A stretch of 64,000 nt of DNA, taken from Brasenia schreberi (taxonomy: Eukaryota > Streptophyta > Magnoliopsida > Nymphaeales > Cabombaceae). Below, piece after piece: positions 48,681 through 61,920 of this stretch. The notes under the pieces are model-generated. The model saw nothing but the letters and a program-made list of their open reading frames with translations, searched no databases and had not been told where the DNA came from. The first letter of the stretch is position 1. The number at the start of each line of letters is the position of its first letter. The DNA lies in contig JAYKKT010000037.1 of NCBI GenBank assembly GCA_036023115.1, positions 1,866,001-1,930,000 of the forward strand. The letters are read 5' to 3'. A program made the position numbers and the translations under genes.

Positions 48681-49955
48681 GCAGAGGAATGTTTTATTCA
48701 TTTGCAGATGACTAATGAAAAGAAACTATTTCTGATTCTTTATTCAGTTGATACACGCTGTTTGTGGATCTAGTTGAAATGCAAATGTTTTCTTAGAGGT
48801 ATTTATCTATCGAAATGGTTGAGGAGGGTCTATTTAGGACTGTTTCGTGGGAGAGTCAGGCCCATGCAATTGCTAATGTCACTCTAAGTTGAGCTTGTTT
48901 TGTGATTTCGTTGTTACATGGCCACTATACGTGGAGCAGATGGACAAGATAGAAACTGTCTGGCGATCCTCCTGGTGATGAACTGACAGTTACCTCGAAC
49001 CAACACTGGCTCGTTTTCTTTAGCGAGGACAGGGACAAGAGAGAAAAGCCTTCTATACGTTGGCAAGAGCCAAGAGGGGCCTACTGGTCTACCTTAGCAG
49101 GACTGGCTTCCCTCGAGTGCAGGTTCTGACGACATTGTATTCTTGAATTTGAAAGTTTATTGATACATCTGTATTGAAACCCATTCATCTATTAATTGCG
49201 TGAAAAGGTACAGTTTTTTTTCATAAATGTTTGAATGGAAGGAACTGGATGAAGAAGCATCACATATTTTGACATATATCAAGGATGGAATAAAAGTAAA
49301 AGAAAATCGGTTGATTGGATGAAGGGGTCGCCTCTACCTTCTATTGGTGGACAAGATCTATTAACAGTTGGAATTGGTTTCCCACTCTCTCCGTGGGAGC
49401 TACTAGAAGTAGTAAACGCCTTTGGCACTTGACTTCGACACTGATTCACACTCCTCCCCTTTGTGAGGGAGGGTTGCTGATCACCTTTATGTCTGCACTA
49501 AATTATTTGCGTTTCCAGCATGGTGTTTCCTCTTCATATATACTCCAACTTTTAGTAGCAGCCACAACTCTAATTTTTTCCAGAATGCTGATTTCTTCTT
49601 GTAAAAGTATCCCCCACTCCTTCCATCAGAAATGAATGTCGTCATTGATGCGAAAATCCCATCTTGGGAGCGGGCAGAGATTGAAATTGGTCGTTTGCTC
49701 ACTAGTTTTAAGAGATCATATGTATTCTTTTTGCAATTTTTACAAAGCTCTAGTTTTAAGAGGCAAGAATATGTACGAAGAATGAGTCGCTTCATAAATG
49801 CCGTGCCTTTTAAAGGTGCACAGAAGCCCTTTGGTATTTCTCCACTTTTTGGAGGAGTATTTTCCCTGAATCGAAAGAAAAATTGAGTTCAGTGACTAGC
49901 AAATAAGCTCATGCTTTCTACGTAAACAACCTTCGAGGATGTTGCACCTAGAATT
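48681..49955. other. bZIP 3' UTR and downstream intergenic DNA
   Basis: The first few hundred bases should be the bZIP 3' UTR. No strong AATAAA was seen before about 49160. ORFs at 49315-49635 and 49632-49886 have no recognised family. Confidence 0.45.
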
Positions 49956-50275
<320 letters not shown>

Positions 50276-50279
50276 TACA

Positions 50280-50784
50280 CCAACAACAATAACAAAACCT
50301 TTTTCCATATTAGATGTGGTAGACTATATAGATTATTTGCTTCCATAGATAATGATCATGTTCATGCTAACAATTAACTCAACAAAAACTAGATAATTTT
50401 TTATTATTTTCTTCCAACACTTTTGTGATCTTTCTCCTTTTTTTTTATATTTTGACAATTTAGTTTCTCGCACCCTCATATCGGAGCTTCCTTTGGTCAT
50501 CTTTATACATGTTTGAACCATTTTAAATGATTTCCTCTCATTTTATCATTTATTGGTGTCACTCTTAGTTTCTTTCTAATAATTTCAATATGTATACAGT
50601 CTTCACTTGCGTGACCACTCATTGATCTCAATATCTTAATTTATGTCATGCATATCTTTTGTACATATTGATAACTATTCAACACTCATAACCATTTACC
50701 TTTTAACTTTAATTATATCTTTTTTATATAAAATATCTAATGCACCTCTCCATTTTAACTAACCTACATTAATTATATATATGT
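50280..50784 (-). mobile_element. Decayed LINE, 3' part
   Basis: The minus-strand 3' end of an RTE-type LINE. The (AAC)n-type tail at about 50280 and the 3' UTR (CCTTTTTCCATATTAGATG) are followed by C-terminal coding up to the position that corresponds to about 18732 of the fuller copy. The rest of the same element resumes at 53106. Confidence 0.85.
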
Positions 50785-53105
50785 GAAGTTTGGACCGAAT
50801 CGGGTCCAACAGACCTGATCCTATCCATTCGGGTCCCACGTGGAACCTGATACTTGGAGTGGCAAACAAGAGCTCTGTAAACTCCAGTTATGGTCATGAC
50901 GACCACCTCTCGCAAACAAGGAAGGCGGTGCCGCTCACGTTTATAAGAGAGAGGGAGAGAAAGAGAGAGAAGAAAGAGAGCTAGAGACATGGGCGATGGA
51001 GAAGGGTAGGGGATTGCCAGAAAATGGTCGATTGAAGGGACAACGGCCAAGTCCTTTTGCAAAATGGCCAAGGTATAGGAACCACCCTTTTTCACACGTT
51101 TTAAAGGTGAAATCGCGGAAAACTATTAGGTTTCTGACGATATTTTGGGAAAAAAGGGTCAACAAACCCTTTTCTTGTCTTTTCTGGTGAAACCACCGGT
51201 GGTCAATGGTTGCCACTACAGGAAAATAGTCTGCTGCTAGTGGCAAACCTGTTGGCTATGGTGGAAGGGAATAAATCGTCCAAAAATGCCGATTTTGGTA
51301 GTCGAACTGGTGGTTGGCGGGTGGACCGACACAACGTGGCATGTCGTGTCGGTTTGGATGACACTGAACATGACACCGAGATAGTGTCCTTGTAGAGACA
51401 CGGTTCCAGATTCGGGTATACATGAACCAAGATCCGTTTTAAACAAATTTGGATCTGACCTATTTTATTGGATCCAAACAAGACTATATGGATCCAGATT
51501 AGGTTTTTTAGGCTTTTCAGACTCATTTGAGATCCAATTTCGACGTGATTTTAACTATTGAGTTTTTATTTGAATATAGAATAATATTATATTTTTATCA
51601 TGATTTAAGGATTAAATTGAGGTGATTAAGGGGGAGTTATCACTATTATAATTGGATTTGCATGGAGACGTTAGGTAGGTGGATGTGTTCTCTTTTCAGT
51701 TATGTGCTACATGTAGTTTTAATTGCTTTCATATGATATATGAGATTGCGAAATATTTATTAATGCTGTTAAATGAGTATATATGTATTGACTTATGAAA
51801 TAGTCTTTTAAAATGCTTTCATGACTATATGGATGCATGACATGAGTGTACTTGTGTGTGAGTAAACCACTTGATAGGTATGGATCTATCTTTCACAATG
51901 GTATGAGACGTTGATGGATTATAGATGAATATATCTATTAGTGTTAGCTCGTTGATTGCCATTATATGCGAGTGAAATACTATTAGTATAGATTTATTTT
52001 CCACGACAGTGTATGACATTAATGGATTATAGATGAACATATTGGATAGTCCTAACTTGTGGATCTGTTGAGTTGTGTTAGCTATTTCGTTGGTTAAGCT
52101 AGTTTGCACTTATAGTTGCCATGAACAACTCATATCGGTTACGACATGCCTAAGTTGGGGATAAGTGAAACTAGTTGTTGATAATAGAGAGTTTATGTAT
52201 AGTAGAATGAATTTGATACATATATGAACATGTGATTTGATATAGATAAATTATTTTGACATAACTGAATATATGCAATTGATGTGGATGTGGATGTGGA
52301 TGTAGATGTGTGGACCCTAAGAGATGACTCAGTGGATGTTACTGTGGATATGGGATGTGACTTTGGAGATATTGTTGTGATTATATGATTGAATGCATGA
52401 CTCTATTAGTGGGGCATCCAAATACTTTTGTCTTGTGGAGCTGAGGGGTTGCACTTGGTGGACCCTTGTGAGGCATCAAAATTCTAGGCTCAACATGCTG
52501 AGAGCGTTGTCGGAGGTCATGTGGCTGGATAAGAGTATGGTGCGGGTAACTCCTATGGCGTGATAGTGGTTTGTTATACTATAGCATGATATCGAAACTA
52601 AGTTGTATATTGATGAGTGCTTGAGTATGCATACATGTTTGGTAATTGTATTGATTTTGTTAGATGATATATTTTCTCAACGCTTGGTTTGAAATGATGC
52701 ATGTCTCTAGTATGAGTACTTATGGAAAGACCACATCCATCTATGAGCATAGTATAATGCCCAAATTTTATTTTATATGAATTTCAGGTTATAGATAGCA
52801 GAGATACTGAGCACGTGGGACGTTAAAGTAGGACTTTGTCTTACGCTGCTAGATGGTAGGAATTGATAGGATCCTTGTAGTTTTGAATTTCTTTTGTTGT
52901 ACCAATGCCTTATTGGATCTTAAATTGTTTATAAATAAATAAACTTTGGATGTGTCTTTCATTGCACGGGTTATGCTGCCTTCATATTTGTTAATGGTTC
53001 ATGAGTATCAACCACGTAGCATGGACATGCCTTATGTCATGTTGGTCGACACTTGTGGGATATTACAATAATCTTCATGAATTTTTCTGTCACTGTTAAA
53101 ACTTA
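50785..53105. mobile_element. Unclassified 2.3-kb insertion splitting a LINE
   Basis: This block separates two pieces of one LINE that are contiguous apart from about 30 bases in the fuller copy. It has no recognisable protein domain. It contains purine-rich GAGAGA runs (50945-50985), a (GATGTG)n run (about 52280-52310) and, near its right end, TTGTGGGATATTACA. It could be a non-autonomous LTR element or another unclassified transposon. Termini and target duplication were not found. Confidence 0.5.
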
Positions 53106-55330
53106 AGCATTTAAAACTTTTCTTATGAAGGATACAATGTGTATAAATCTTATTTTATATTATCTGAAGTAACCAAATAATCAAATTTGCATTCCACATA
53201 TTTTATCTTTGTTCTACTAAGTCAAAAGCATTTACTTTCTAATAATTTTCTATAAACTTTTCCTTTAGACTCGTCAACTTACATAATGCCATTCATAAAT
53301 AATATGCACCAAGGTACTACATCTTCAATATATTTTGCTAACTTATTAGCAACCACTATAAATAAATATGAACTTAAAGTTGACCCTTGATGTAGTCTAG
53401 TATTAACTTCAAAAAATGTATTTATTTTTCATGAGTCCTTACATGTGTACCATCATAAATGTTTCCTATAAGATTGATGTATGCCAATAAGATACCTCTT
53501 TTCCAAGGTTCTCCAAATAATATCTCTTGGTACCATATCGTAAGCTTTTTCTAAATTAATAAATACTATGTAAAGATTCTTTTTTGTTCTAAAATATTTT
53601 ATACAACGTCTCAATTTGTGAATAGCCTCAACAATAGATCTTTATGGTATCAATTCAAATTAGCTGTCTATTTTACTTGATACTTGTCTAGACTTATGTT
53701 TAATAATTTTTTTCTATAATTTTGTAGTATGGCTTATTAGCTTGATACCATCATAATTCGTACAATTATAAATGTGTCTATTGTTATTGTATATGGGTAT
53801 AATTGTATTTATCCTTCATTCTCGAGGCATCTTTTGATTTCTTCATATTTCATTACATAATCTTGTATGCCAAGTAATACCAGTCTCTCTTAGGATTTTT
53901 CATACTTCTATCGAAATATTACTTAATCATATAAATTTATCAATCTTTATAAGTTTAAGAGTCTCTTTTAATTTATTACTTTGAGTATGTCGGTAGAAAC
54001 TGTGATTTATATATTCTTTTGATTTGATTAGTTCTCTTAAACTAACATTAGCATTTATACTTTTGTTAAAAAGCTTATAAAAATAATTTTTTATCTAGTT
54101 TTGAAATCATCACTTGTCACTAGAATCTTAAAATCCTCAACTTTGATATATCTAATAAAAATAATATTTTTAATTTTCTTATCTCTATCCTTAACTATCT
54201 TAAAAATACATCTTTCACTGTCTTGTGAATATATCTTTGATATAAATCATTTTAAAATTTAGTTTTTGTTTCACTGACAGTTCTTCTCACTTCATTCGTT
54301 ATTCCTTTATAAGTCTCTTAAGTTTCATTGGTCTTGTTGGTATAATGATATTTGTAGCATTGTCTTCTTCATCTTAATTTAATCTTGCACCACTTCACTC
54401 CACCACAAAACTTTCTTTTTCGTTGTTACACATTTTTTAGATTTATCTAAAATGTTATTTTCTACTTTCCTAATATGTATAACCATATTATTCTATATAT
54501 GAGAAGGTATACCAATATAATTTCAAGCATCATCTTCAAGAACTTTTTGTATAATTATATCTTTTTTCTCATTTTTGAAGTTCCATCGTTTCGTCTGAGT
54601 TTGTGTACTTTCTTACAATAAAATCCATAATTAAAAGTTGATGTTGAGTAGTTAAGCTTTTTCTTTAAATTATCTTGTAATCCTTATAATATGATCCATT
54701 TTCTATCCTACAAGACAAATAATCAATTTGTGTTTACAACAAATCACTCTTATAAGTAATTAAATGTTTATCTCATTTTCTAACAATTGTATTGGTTATA
54801 AAGAGATCATATGTTATAACAAAATTTAAAATTTACTTACCTTTCTCATTTAAATCCTTAAAACTATAGTTTTCATGAATACATTGATATCCTAATATCT
54901 TTTTATCCACATATCCATTTAGATCTCCTCTCAAACAAAGCATCTCTTTTTATGAAATTCTTTGAATTACCTTATATAACTCTCCCAAAAATTTCTTGTT
55001 TATATTATCTTTTAGTTCTACTTGAAGTGTATAAGCACAAACTATATTTAAAGCCTCTATTCCTAATGCTAATTTCACTATCATAATTAGGTTCTCGTGT
55101 CATTGTATCTACAACTTTAAATCTTCATTTATAATAATACGAACTCTATTTTGAGCATTTTCTCTTGAGTACGATAATTTAAAACCTTTATTATCAATCT
55201 CTTTTTCTTTTTCTCCAACCTACTTTGTCTCTTGTAAATATAGAATGTGAATATTTCTCTTAATTATAGTATTTACCACCTTCATTAGCTAGCTTCTTTA
55301 CTCCCACATCCGTATAGGTGAGGAGACACT
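53106..55330 (-). mobile_element. Decayed LINE, 5' part with endonuclease
   Basis: The continuation of the LINE at 50280. On the minus strand it carries all upstream blocks in decayed form: the RT core (about 53290-53900), Lys-rich linker (about 54100-54650), endonuclease (about 54650-55330) and, near 55230, the QETK catalytic motif of AP-like endonucleases. This is the only copy in the window that retains the endonuclease N-terminus. Stops and indels are frequent. Confidence 0.86.
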
Positions 55331-55620
55331 TTTTGTAATTTATTCACTATATTCAAATGATAGTGTAACGGGCCTATTTTTTACCGGTACACGTCTATAA
55401 TATGGGAACCCTTCTTGTAATTGATTCACTATATTTGTATCAAGATGTAGAAGTTTTGCTTATTTTTCATTATATTCATACTCAATAGTGCATAACTAAG
55501 AGAGAATGTCGTAACAAAGTGTTCATAATGTCTAGAATCTATGATAGATAAATCTAATAAAATTTTATGCTAATTATCGCAAGTCTAACACAATCCTCCC
55601 CCTTTATCTACCTATCATAG
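55331..55620 (-). repeat. LINE 5' region (or adjacent repeat)
   Basis: Lies directly 5' of the LINE endonuclease coding and is homologous to 25130-25390. It contains two partial repeats of TGTAATT(T/G)ATTCACTATATT. Probably the LINE 5' UTR. Confidence 0.55.
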
Positions 55621-56310
55621 AAGCTGTCAACTCTTGCTTGATCAAAAGTATGATAATAATAACATTGTTCTTTTTCATTTTTCCAAAATTCTTAAGGTTT
55701 TTACATTATACTTATACTACCGAAAAATAATGAGTGAATATCTTAAAGGTGGGCCGATCTAATTTTTTATATATAATATATATAGAAAAACTGGGAGTTA
55801 TTAGATACCTTTCTATATTAGATTCTACTAAATAATTTAAGTCATTTGTCAACATCGATAAAAAGATCAATGTCATTTAATACACATGAGTATATTAAAT
55901 GCAACACAAGATGAGTATCTTGATTACTACCTTATGATTGATCATGAATGTGATGATAAAGCAATATCTAATTTAAGAGGTTGTCTAAGAGCTCTCACTC
56001 TCTCTATACACACTGTGTGTGTGCATGAGAGATATTTGGGTTCTCAAGAAATCAAATTACAATTACTCTCGGGACTTGTCTACATCATGGAAACCTGCAA
56101 TAGATCCACATCCTAATTGCAACAAGAAAAAGAAGGATCCACATCTTAATAATCGGAACCTCAAAAGGGGGAGATAAGGTCTTCGGTCCTGCTAAAAGTT
56201 GAGAACCAGAACCGATCGATGTGCCATCTTCCTTCCTCGTTTGCGTCATTAAGTAAATAGACTTCAGGCAGCTTCGTAAATTGTCATCAGTGGCCTGCCC
56301 AATAAAGTGG
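55621..56310. other. Region upstream of eL27
   Basis: No supported gene. A TGGGCC motif (a site II-type word common near plant ribosomal-protein promoters) occurs at about 55751. The ORF at 55886-56116 has no family features. Confidence 0.35.
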
Positions 56311-56318
56311 AACCCTAA
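56311..56318 (+). promoter_or_regulatory. Telo-box-like motif before eL27
   Basis: AACCCTAA lies 36 bases before the eL27 reading frame. Telo-boxes (AAACCCTAA) near the transcription start are typical of plant ribosomal-protein genes, so this may be part of the native promoter or leader. Confidence 0.5.
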
Positions 56319-56353
56319 TACCCATTTACATTTTCTTTCACACACACACAGAG

Positions 56354-56758
56354 GTGAAGTTTCTTAAGCAGAACAAGGCGGTGATTGTCCTTCAGGGTCG
56401 CTATGCAGGCCGGAAGGCGGTAATCGTTCGTCCATTCGAAGAAGGAACGCGTGACCGTCCCTACGGGCACTGCCTAGCCGCCGGCGTCGTGAAGTACCCA
56501 AGCAAGGTGATTCGCAAGGACCCTGCGAAGAAGACGGCGAAGAAATCGCGCGTGAAGGTGTCCGTGAAGCTCGTCAACTACAACCACATCATGCCCACCC
56601 GGTACACCCTCGACGTCGACCTCAAGGATGTCATTACCGTTGACGCCCTCCAATCGCGGGACAAGAAGGTGGCTGTCGCGAAGGAGGCAAAGGCTCGGTT
56701 CGAAGAGAGGTTCAAGTCGGGGAAGAACCGGTGGTTCTTCACCAATCTCCGATTTTGA
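56354..56758 (+). CDS. RPL27: 60S ribosomal protein eL27 (RPL27), start codon not visible
   Basis: One uninterrupted exon encodes V plus 133 residues matching plant eL27 from residue 2 to the end: [86 protein letters not shown]. eL27 is a KOW-type component of the cytosolic large ribosomal subunit near the exit-tunnel side. The sequence is GC-rich compared with its flanks, as an expressed gene would be. The family normally starts Met-Val-Lys-Phe; here the text before GTG AAG TTT is CACAGAG, with no ATG and an in-frame TAA at 56303. Either one base of the ATG was lost (AGGTGAAG versus ATGGTGAAG), or the ATG sits in an upstream exon spliced at the AG before 56354. I found no convincing upstream exon. 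Identity is certain; functionality is open. Confidence 0.9.
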   Translation: MKFLKQNKAVIVLQGRYAGRKAVIVRPFEEGTRDRPYGHCLAAGVVKYPSKVIRKDPAKKTAKKSRVKVSVKLVNYNHIMPTRYTLDVDLKDVITVDALQSRDKKVAVAKEAKARFEERFKSGKNRWFFTNLRF

Positions 56759-58002
56759 AGGCGCGATTCCGTATTTCGCTTGCTTGCTCTTCTTTCTTAG
56801 TAATTTTGGTCTGTGATGAGATCTGAATGACGGATTTTGATGAACATTTGTCGTTCTTTTCATCTTTATTTTATACTTAGAGACTTCGTGTGTTTTCTAG
56901 ATTTTGCATAATTCTTATGTTGGATATCATGATATCTAGAAATGTTGGTACTTGCATTTATGTTACTTTTGTGGGAGGCTGGTTAGGCCTTCCCATCGGC
57001 CGCTAGGGTAAGACCGAAACAGGCGTGGTTGGAGGGACATGGTCTTGAAGCAGAACCACGTTTAGGTACGGTCGAGAATTGCCAACCACTATGGGGGGAA
57101 AATATAACGAATTGATACTGGCTTTTGTGGAATGTGAAGGTTGGATTTTACAATGGTCGTCGAGTCTTTGATCTTCAGTGATAGATGTCGATTTACCGAG
57201 TTTAGTTCAGTGGAGAATTCTAAATGTGTTTGAACTGATGAAGATGCATGACTTTGGTTGTCCATGAGGATATTTGATTTGATAAGTAGGGCCCTTAAGG
57301 AGTTCACGAAATAAAGGTGTCGGGTGCTAGCTACATTGCTGTGGTAACTGCAAGATTCAATGTATTCTTCCGGGGATGCTTAGATTAGATGAGCAAGAAA
57401 TGGCAGTATACCCAAACATATTTGATTCATACCCTAATCGATCATATGCTTCTTTAGAGATGGAGAATATGTGCCTGTTTTAGCACGCAAATGGATGCAT
57501 TCAGAGGCTGCAGACCAGAGATATACACATGCAATGACTGTTTAATTGGTTTGATAGGTGGGTGTAGGCTCTTCTCACCCTTTAGCCTCGAGTATCTTAG
57601 TCGGGAGAAAAAAGGAAGTTAATGAACCTGTGAGTCGTGCCTTAATGCAACGAACACAGCTCCATGGTGACTCTGTTGAGTGATTCTGGCAGCTCCAATC
57701 TGAAAATGGTCTTTCGATGAGAACATGAAGCGCGATGCACGGCAAGTCACAGCTAGTAAGGGGGCTATTGAGACTGGTCGAGGAAGAGTTCTTGATTTCC
57801 AAAATATGCGGTTGATCAAGATTCTAATTATTCTCTTTTAGCCTCAAAAGTCCCTATTTTGTGTACCAAGAAAGTACATGGGCTATTGATGTGATGATTT
57901 GAGATATACATTAGTATGAATCAAGTTGTTTATCTGTATAGGCGCTTTCATCCCTTCACCAATGACAAGAACTAGATCCGGTAGGGATGAGAAACATGAG
58001 TT
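56759..58002. other. eL27 3' UTR and intergenic DNA
   Basis: The first about 150 bases should be the eL27 3' UTR. Beyond that no gene was recognised. ORFs at 57089-57307 and 57575-57819 are on the minus strand and match no family I know. Confidence 0.4.
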
Positions 58003-58190
58003 TGTCACGTGTATGATTTCGGATGGTACCTATGCCTTAAAACCCATGGGTCCTTTTGTTACCTCTTTCCTTACCGTGTAAATCTCTCTTATACTTACTC
58101 GAGTTAGCCATGTAGCCCTATGGGCCTCATTCTCATGAAACTGTGAGGTATTCTAGCTAGGCTCACCTATAAATAGGCTTCAAATCGAAG
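58003..58190 (+). mobile_element. Ty3 chromovirus 5' LTR, truncated
   Basis: Starts TGTCACGTGTATGATTTCGG and aligns with the 3' LTR at 61260 for about 185 bases, through the TATA box CTATAAATAG (58167-58176). It then diverges into internal sequence. The rest of the LTR, the primer-binding site and most of gag are missing, so a deletion joined the LTR promoter to the pol region. Confidence 0.8.
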
Positions 58191-61100
58191 TGTCTGATGC
58201 AAATCGACTGCCTTTTTGGACGAGAATTTGGTGAGGTAAGTTGCCGATATGAAACCTTGACGATTTCTGCACGAATCTAAGTAAGGCGAACGAGAATGTC
58301 GCCAAAATCCGTGTTGACCTATCATTCTGAGATAGATCTGAACGTATACCAACACGATTACGAGTGGATCGTCAAGGTTGAAGGAAAATCATTAGTGAAG
58401 ATGATCAAAGTGAAGCGATCAGAGAAGGATCACTCAATCATCGTGTTGTGTGGAGAGATCTATAGTTGCAGAAGAACTGCCCCACCCTCCTGGCTATCCT
58501 TAAGAATGAAAAAGAGGATGAAATAATGGGCGAACAGGTGTCACCCGAGATCGAAGGGGTGTTGACTGAGTACAAGGACATGATGCCTGTGGAATTGCCT
58601 AAAAGATTGCTTTCGAGACGGGTGACCGACCAAGAGATTGAGTTGAAGCCCAAGGCTAAGGCTTCGTACAAGGCCCGCATACCGCATGAGCCCTCCCAAG
58701 TTAGAGGAGCTCTGGATACAACTGGGAGAGCTCCTGAATTTAGATGGTATGTTGCACGTGTGGATTATCGGACCTTGACTATGGTCATGATAAGAGATCG
58801 ATACCCTCTTCTCCTAGTGGCTGACCTCTTTGATTGGTTAGGAGGAGTGCAATGGCTCAGTAAGTTAGACCTTAGGTCGGGGTATTATCAAGTGCACATA
58901 GCAGGGATGAGGCCAAAACGGCTATAGTGATTTGATACAAACCGTATGAGTTTTGGGTGATGCCCTTGGGCTAACCAATGCACTCACAATGTTTTATCGC
59001 CTCATGAATAAGGTCCTAAATGGGTACATCAACAAGTTTGTGGTGGTCTACCTAGATGACATTGTCATCTACAATCGAAGCTTAGAGGAGCACGCCTGAC
59101 ACCTCTTTCTTGTGTTTGAGAGACTACGCGAACACTCTCTCTACATAAAGAGGGAGAAGTGCGAGTTTGCGAAAACTCGGATCACTTTCTTGGGTCATAT
59201 AATTGGCGGATATGCATCAACCCCCAAAAGTGTGTGCCATCGAAGGATGGGAGGCACCCCCATACGGTGAGTGAGTTATGGAGCTTTCTTGGCCTAGTAA
59301 ACTACTACTAGAAGCTCATTAGGCACTTCTCAAAGATGACAACTCCACTCATTGAGCTTTCGAAGAAGGGCTCCCCTTGGTCGTGGACTTCAAAGTGTGC
59401 CGAGGCCTTTGAAGCCCTCAAGTCAGTCGTAGTATGTAAGGAGCCGATACTTCGCCTCCCCAACTTTACACGACCTTTCGTTGTGAGTACGAATAAGTGA
59501 CTTAGCATTAGGAGTCATTCTCACACAATGACATCTCATAGCTTTTGAGAGCTTAAAGCTCAAAGAGGTCAAAACTCAATACCATGCTTATGAAAGAGAG
59601 TTGTTGGTCATGTTGCATTGTCTTTAACTTTGGAGAGTCTATCTTTTAGGCTCACACTTTTTGATAGTCACAGATAATGTGGCTAACACCTTCCTCAAAA
59701 ACCAAAAGAAACTCATTCTAAGGCAAGCAAGGTGACTTGAGTTGCTTGAAGAGTATGATTTTGAGTAGGTGTATAGGCCAGATGAACTTAGTCAAAAGTG
59801 CTCCTAAGAAGTCTTGTGTGTCATGACTTGACTTGAAAGAGATATGCTGCAAAAAGCCAAGCAACATGCCAAAGAAGATCCTTCGTACATCTACAAATGA
59901 GAACAAGCCTTAGCAAGCTTGATAGAAAAATACAAGGTTCAAGATGGACTTGTGTGGACCAAGAACAAATAGGTACTAGTCCCCGATGCCGGAGGATTAA
60001 TGCAGGGATTGATGTATGAGATCCACTATGTAGAGTATGCTGGACACCCTAAGAGTTGAGAGAATTGTCGCCCTCTTGGTACACGGTTATTATTGGTCTT
60101 GGATGGCTTGCGATGTGGCCGAGTATGTGCACACATATCCTATATGCCATCAAGATAAGGTGGAGTGCACGCATCCCGTTGGGTTACTACAATCTCGTCC
60201 AATTTTGGTCAAACCTTGTGGAGCATTGTCCAAGGATTTCATTTCGGGACTATCTCGAGTTAGATGGTTTCGAAATGATTCTTGTTGTAGTCGATCGATT
60301 CTCTAAATATGGCGTCTTCATAGCTGCACCTCGATAGTATAGTGCTAAGGAGATGGTGTACTTGTTTTAATGCCATGTGGTGAAGTACTTTAGCATATCA
60401 GAAGAGATAGTGAATGACTCTGATGTGCGCTTCACAAGCAAATTTTGGGTGGAGATGTTTCAATTGTTTGGAACCCAGCTATCACTCTCAAAATGATGTC
60501 CAAACCAAGAAATTAAATTCTATATTCGAAGAGTACCTATGACACTATGTGACAACAAGTCAAAAAAATTGGGTTGCTCTACTCAAAATGGTGTAGTTTA
60601 GCTATAATTCACACCGAAGTTCGTCTACTTGAATAAGCCCCTTTGAGCTCACTTTGTTTTGGCAGCCGCATGGACTACTAGAGTTAATACAAGGCAACAT
60701 GAATGAGAGTTGCCCAACTGTTCTCCATTAGATACAAGAGAGGCATGTCTTGTATGAGGAGGTCAAAAACTCCCTCACTCGAGCACAAGCCAAGATGTTT
60801 GAGTATACAAATAAGCACCGGTGAGCGGTGAAATTTTAGGTAGAAGATTGTGTATGACTTTTGGATGCCTAAGTACATTTGAAAGCAAGTCCACAAGGGC
60901 AGTGATATGGGGTAGAAACCAAAATATAACGGTCTTTTTGAGGTTAAGCAATTAGTTGGACAAGTGGCTTAGTCATTGGAGTTACTCAATCGACTCAAGT
61001 TGCATCCTATGTTTTACATTTCACAGCTGAAACTTTATCATGAGGACTTTCAATGACTAGAGAGCTGGCTCCGACACTTGGTCACAGAGGACATTGTTGT

Positions 61101-61259
61101 AGTTGAGGACGTGTTAGCCCGACGACAGACGCAATAACTAGTGCAATGGATATGAAGAGGCTCAAAAAATGATTCATAGGTTTCCAACACACAACGAGCA
61201 TTTACTACATGCCTACCATGAGACCTCGAACACCAGTCTCAGTTTAGCTAGAGGAGAGT
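58191..61259 (+). mobile_element. Ty3/chromovirus pol remnant
   Basis: In order: the region before RT with IEGVLTEYKDMMPVELP (about 58545-58600), RT (VDYRTLTMVMIRDRYP, then WLSKLDLRSGYYQVHI, 58760-58905; YLDDIVIY at about 59050), RNase H remnants (about 59460-59780), the integrase zinc region (YVHTYPICHQDKV, about 60130-60160), the core (VVVDRFSKYGVFIAAP, about 60270-60335; decayed to about 60800), and a possible chromodomain start (EDVLARRQT, about 61105-61130). The order RT-RNase H-integrase marks Ty3 elements, and the C-terminal part suggests a chromovirus. Stops and frameshifts are common. A purine tract (AGAGGAGAG) precedes the 3' LTR. Confidence 0.87.
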
Positions 61260-61920
61260 TGTCACAGGTATGATTTCGGGTGGTGATTATACCCGAAAAC
61301 CTCTCGTGGGTCCTTTTGTTAACCCCTCTTTCCTTACTATGTAAACCTCCCTTATGCATACCCAAGTTAGCCGTGTAGCCCTATGGGCCCTGCTCTCATG
61401 TAATCGTGAGGCTAGGCTCTCTAGTGAGGTCTAGAACCTTCTTGTGTAAAGCACTCAACTCCACCCTTGCCTATAAATAGATGTGATATACAAGGCTTAG
61501 GGAGCTAGCTAGTTAAAGAGTGAGTGATCTCTTGTAAACCTTACTCATTGGCTTCAATAAACCTTCTTTCCTTTTCTTTTTTATTTCGCTTCTCCCTCTC
61601 AGCCTGATGTGTGTGAGTGAGTGCCAAGAGACCTCGTCAGTGAGAGTGTCTCGCCTCTTAAAGGAGTACTAGGAAACAAAGTTAGAAGAGTGGTTGCACT
61701 CCTCTTTTCCTCACGTGATAAGTGTGATTGAGTAGGAGAGGATTCTACTGCCATCATCGAGTATAAATCTCTTCCTAGAGTGATCTAAATCGCATCTCAA
61801 AGAAGCTTGGTGATAGAGTCTGGTTTAGTTTACATAGGCCAATGTAAAGTATTAGTTGGTTAAAATTATATCGATAGAGTAAGGTTTGATCTATTTTTCT
61901 TTTCTTAACTAAACCACACA
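61260..61920 (+). mobile_element. Ty3 chromovirus 3' LTR
   Basis: Begins TGTCACAGGTATGATTTCGG and contains a TATA box (61471-61480) and an AATAAA signal (61556-61561). The 3' boundary is uncertain; ACCACACA at 61920 is one candidate CA end. It differs at many positions from the 5' LTR, so the insertion is old. Confidence 0.72.

Noticed and set aside
56474..56863. 129-residue ORF antisense to eL27
   Set aside because: It is the mirror of a GC-rich, strongly conserved coding sequence and has no family features.
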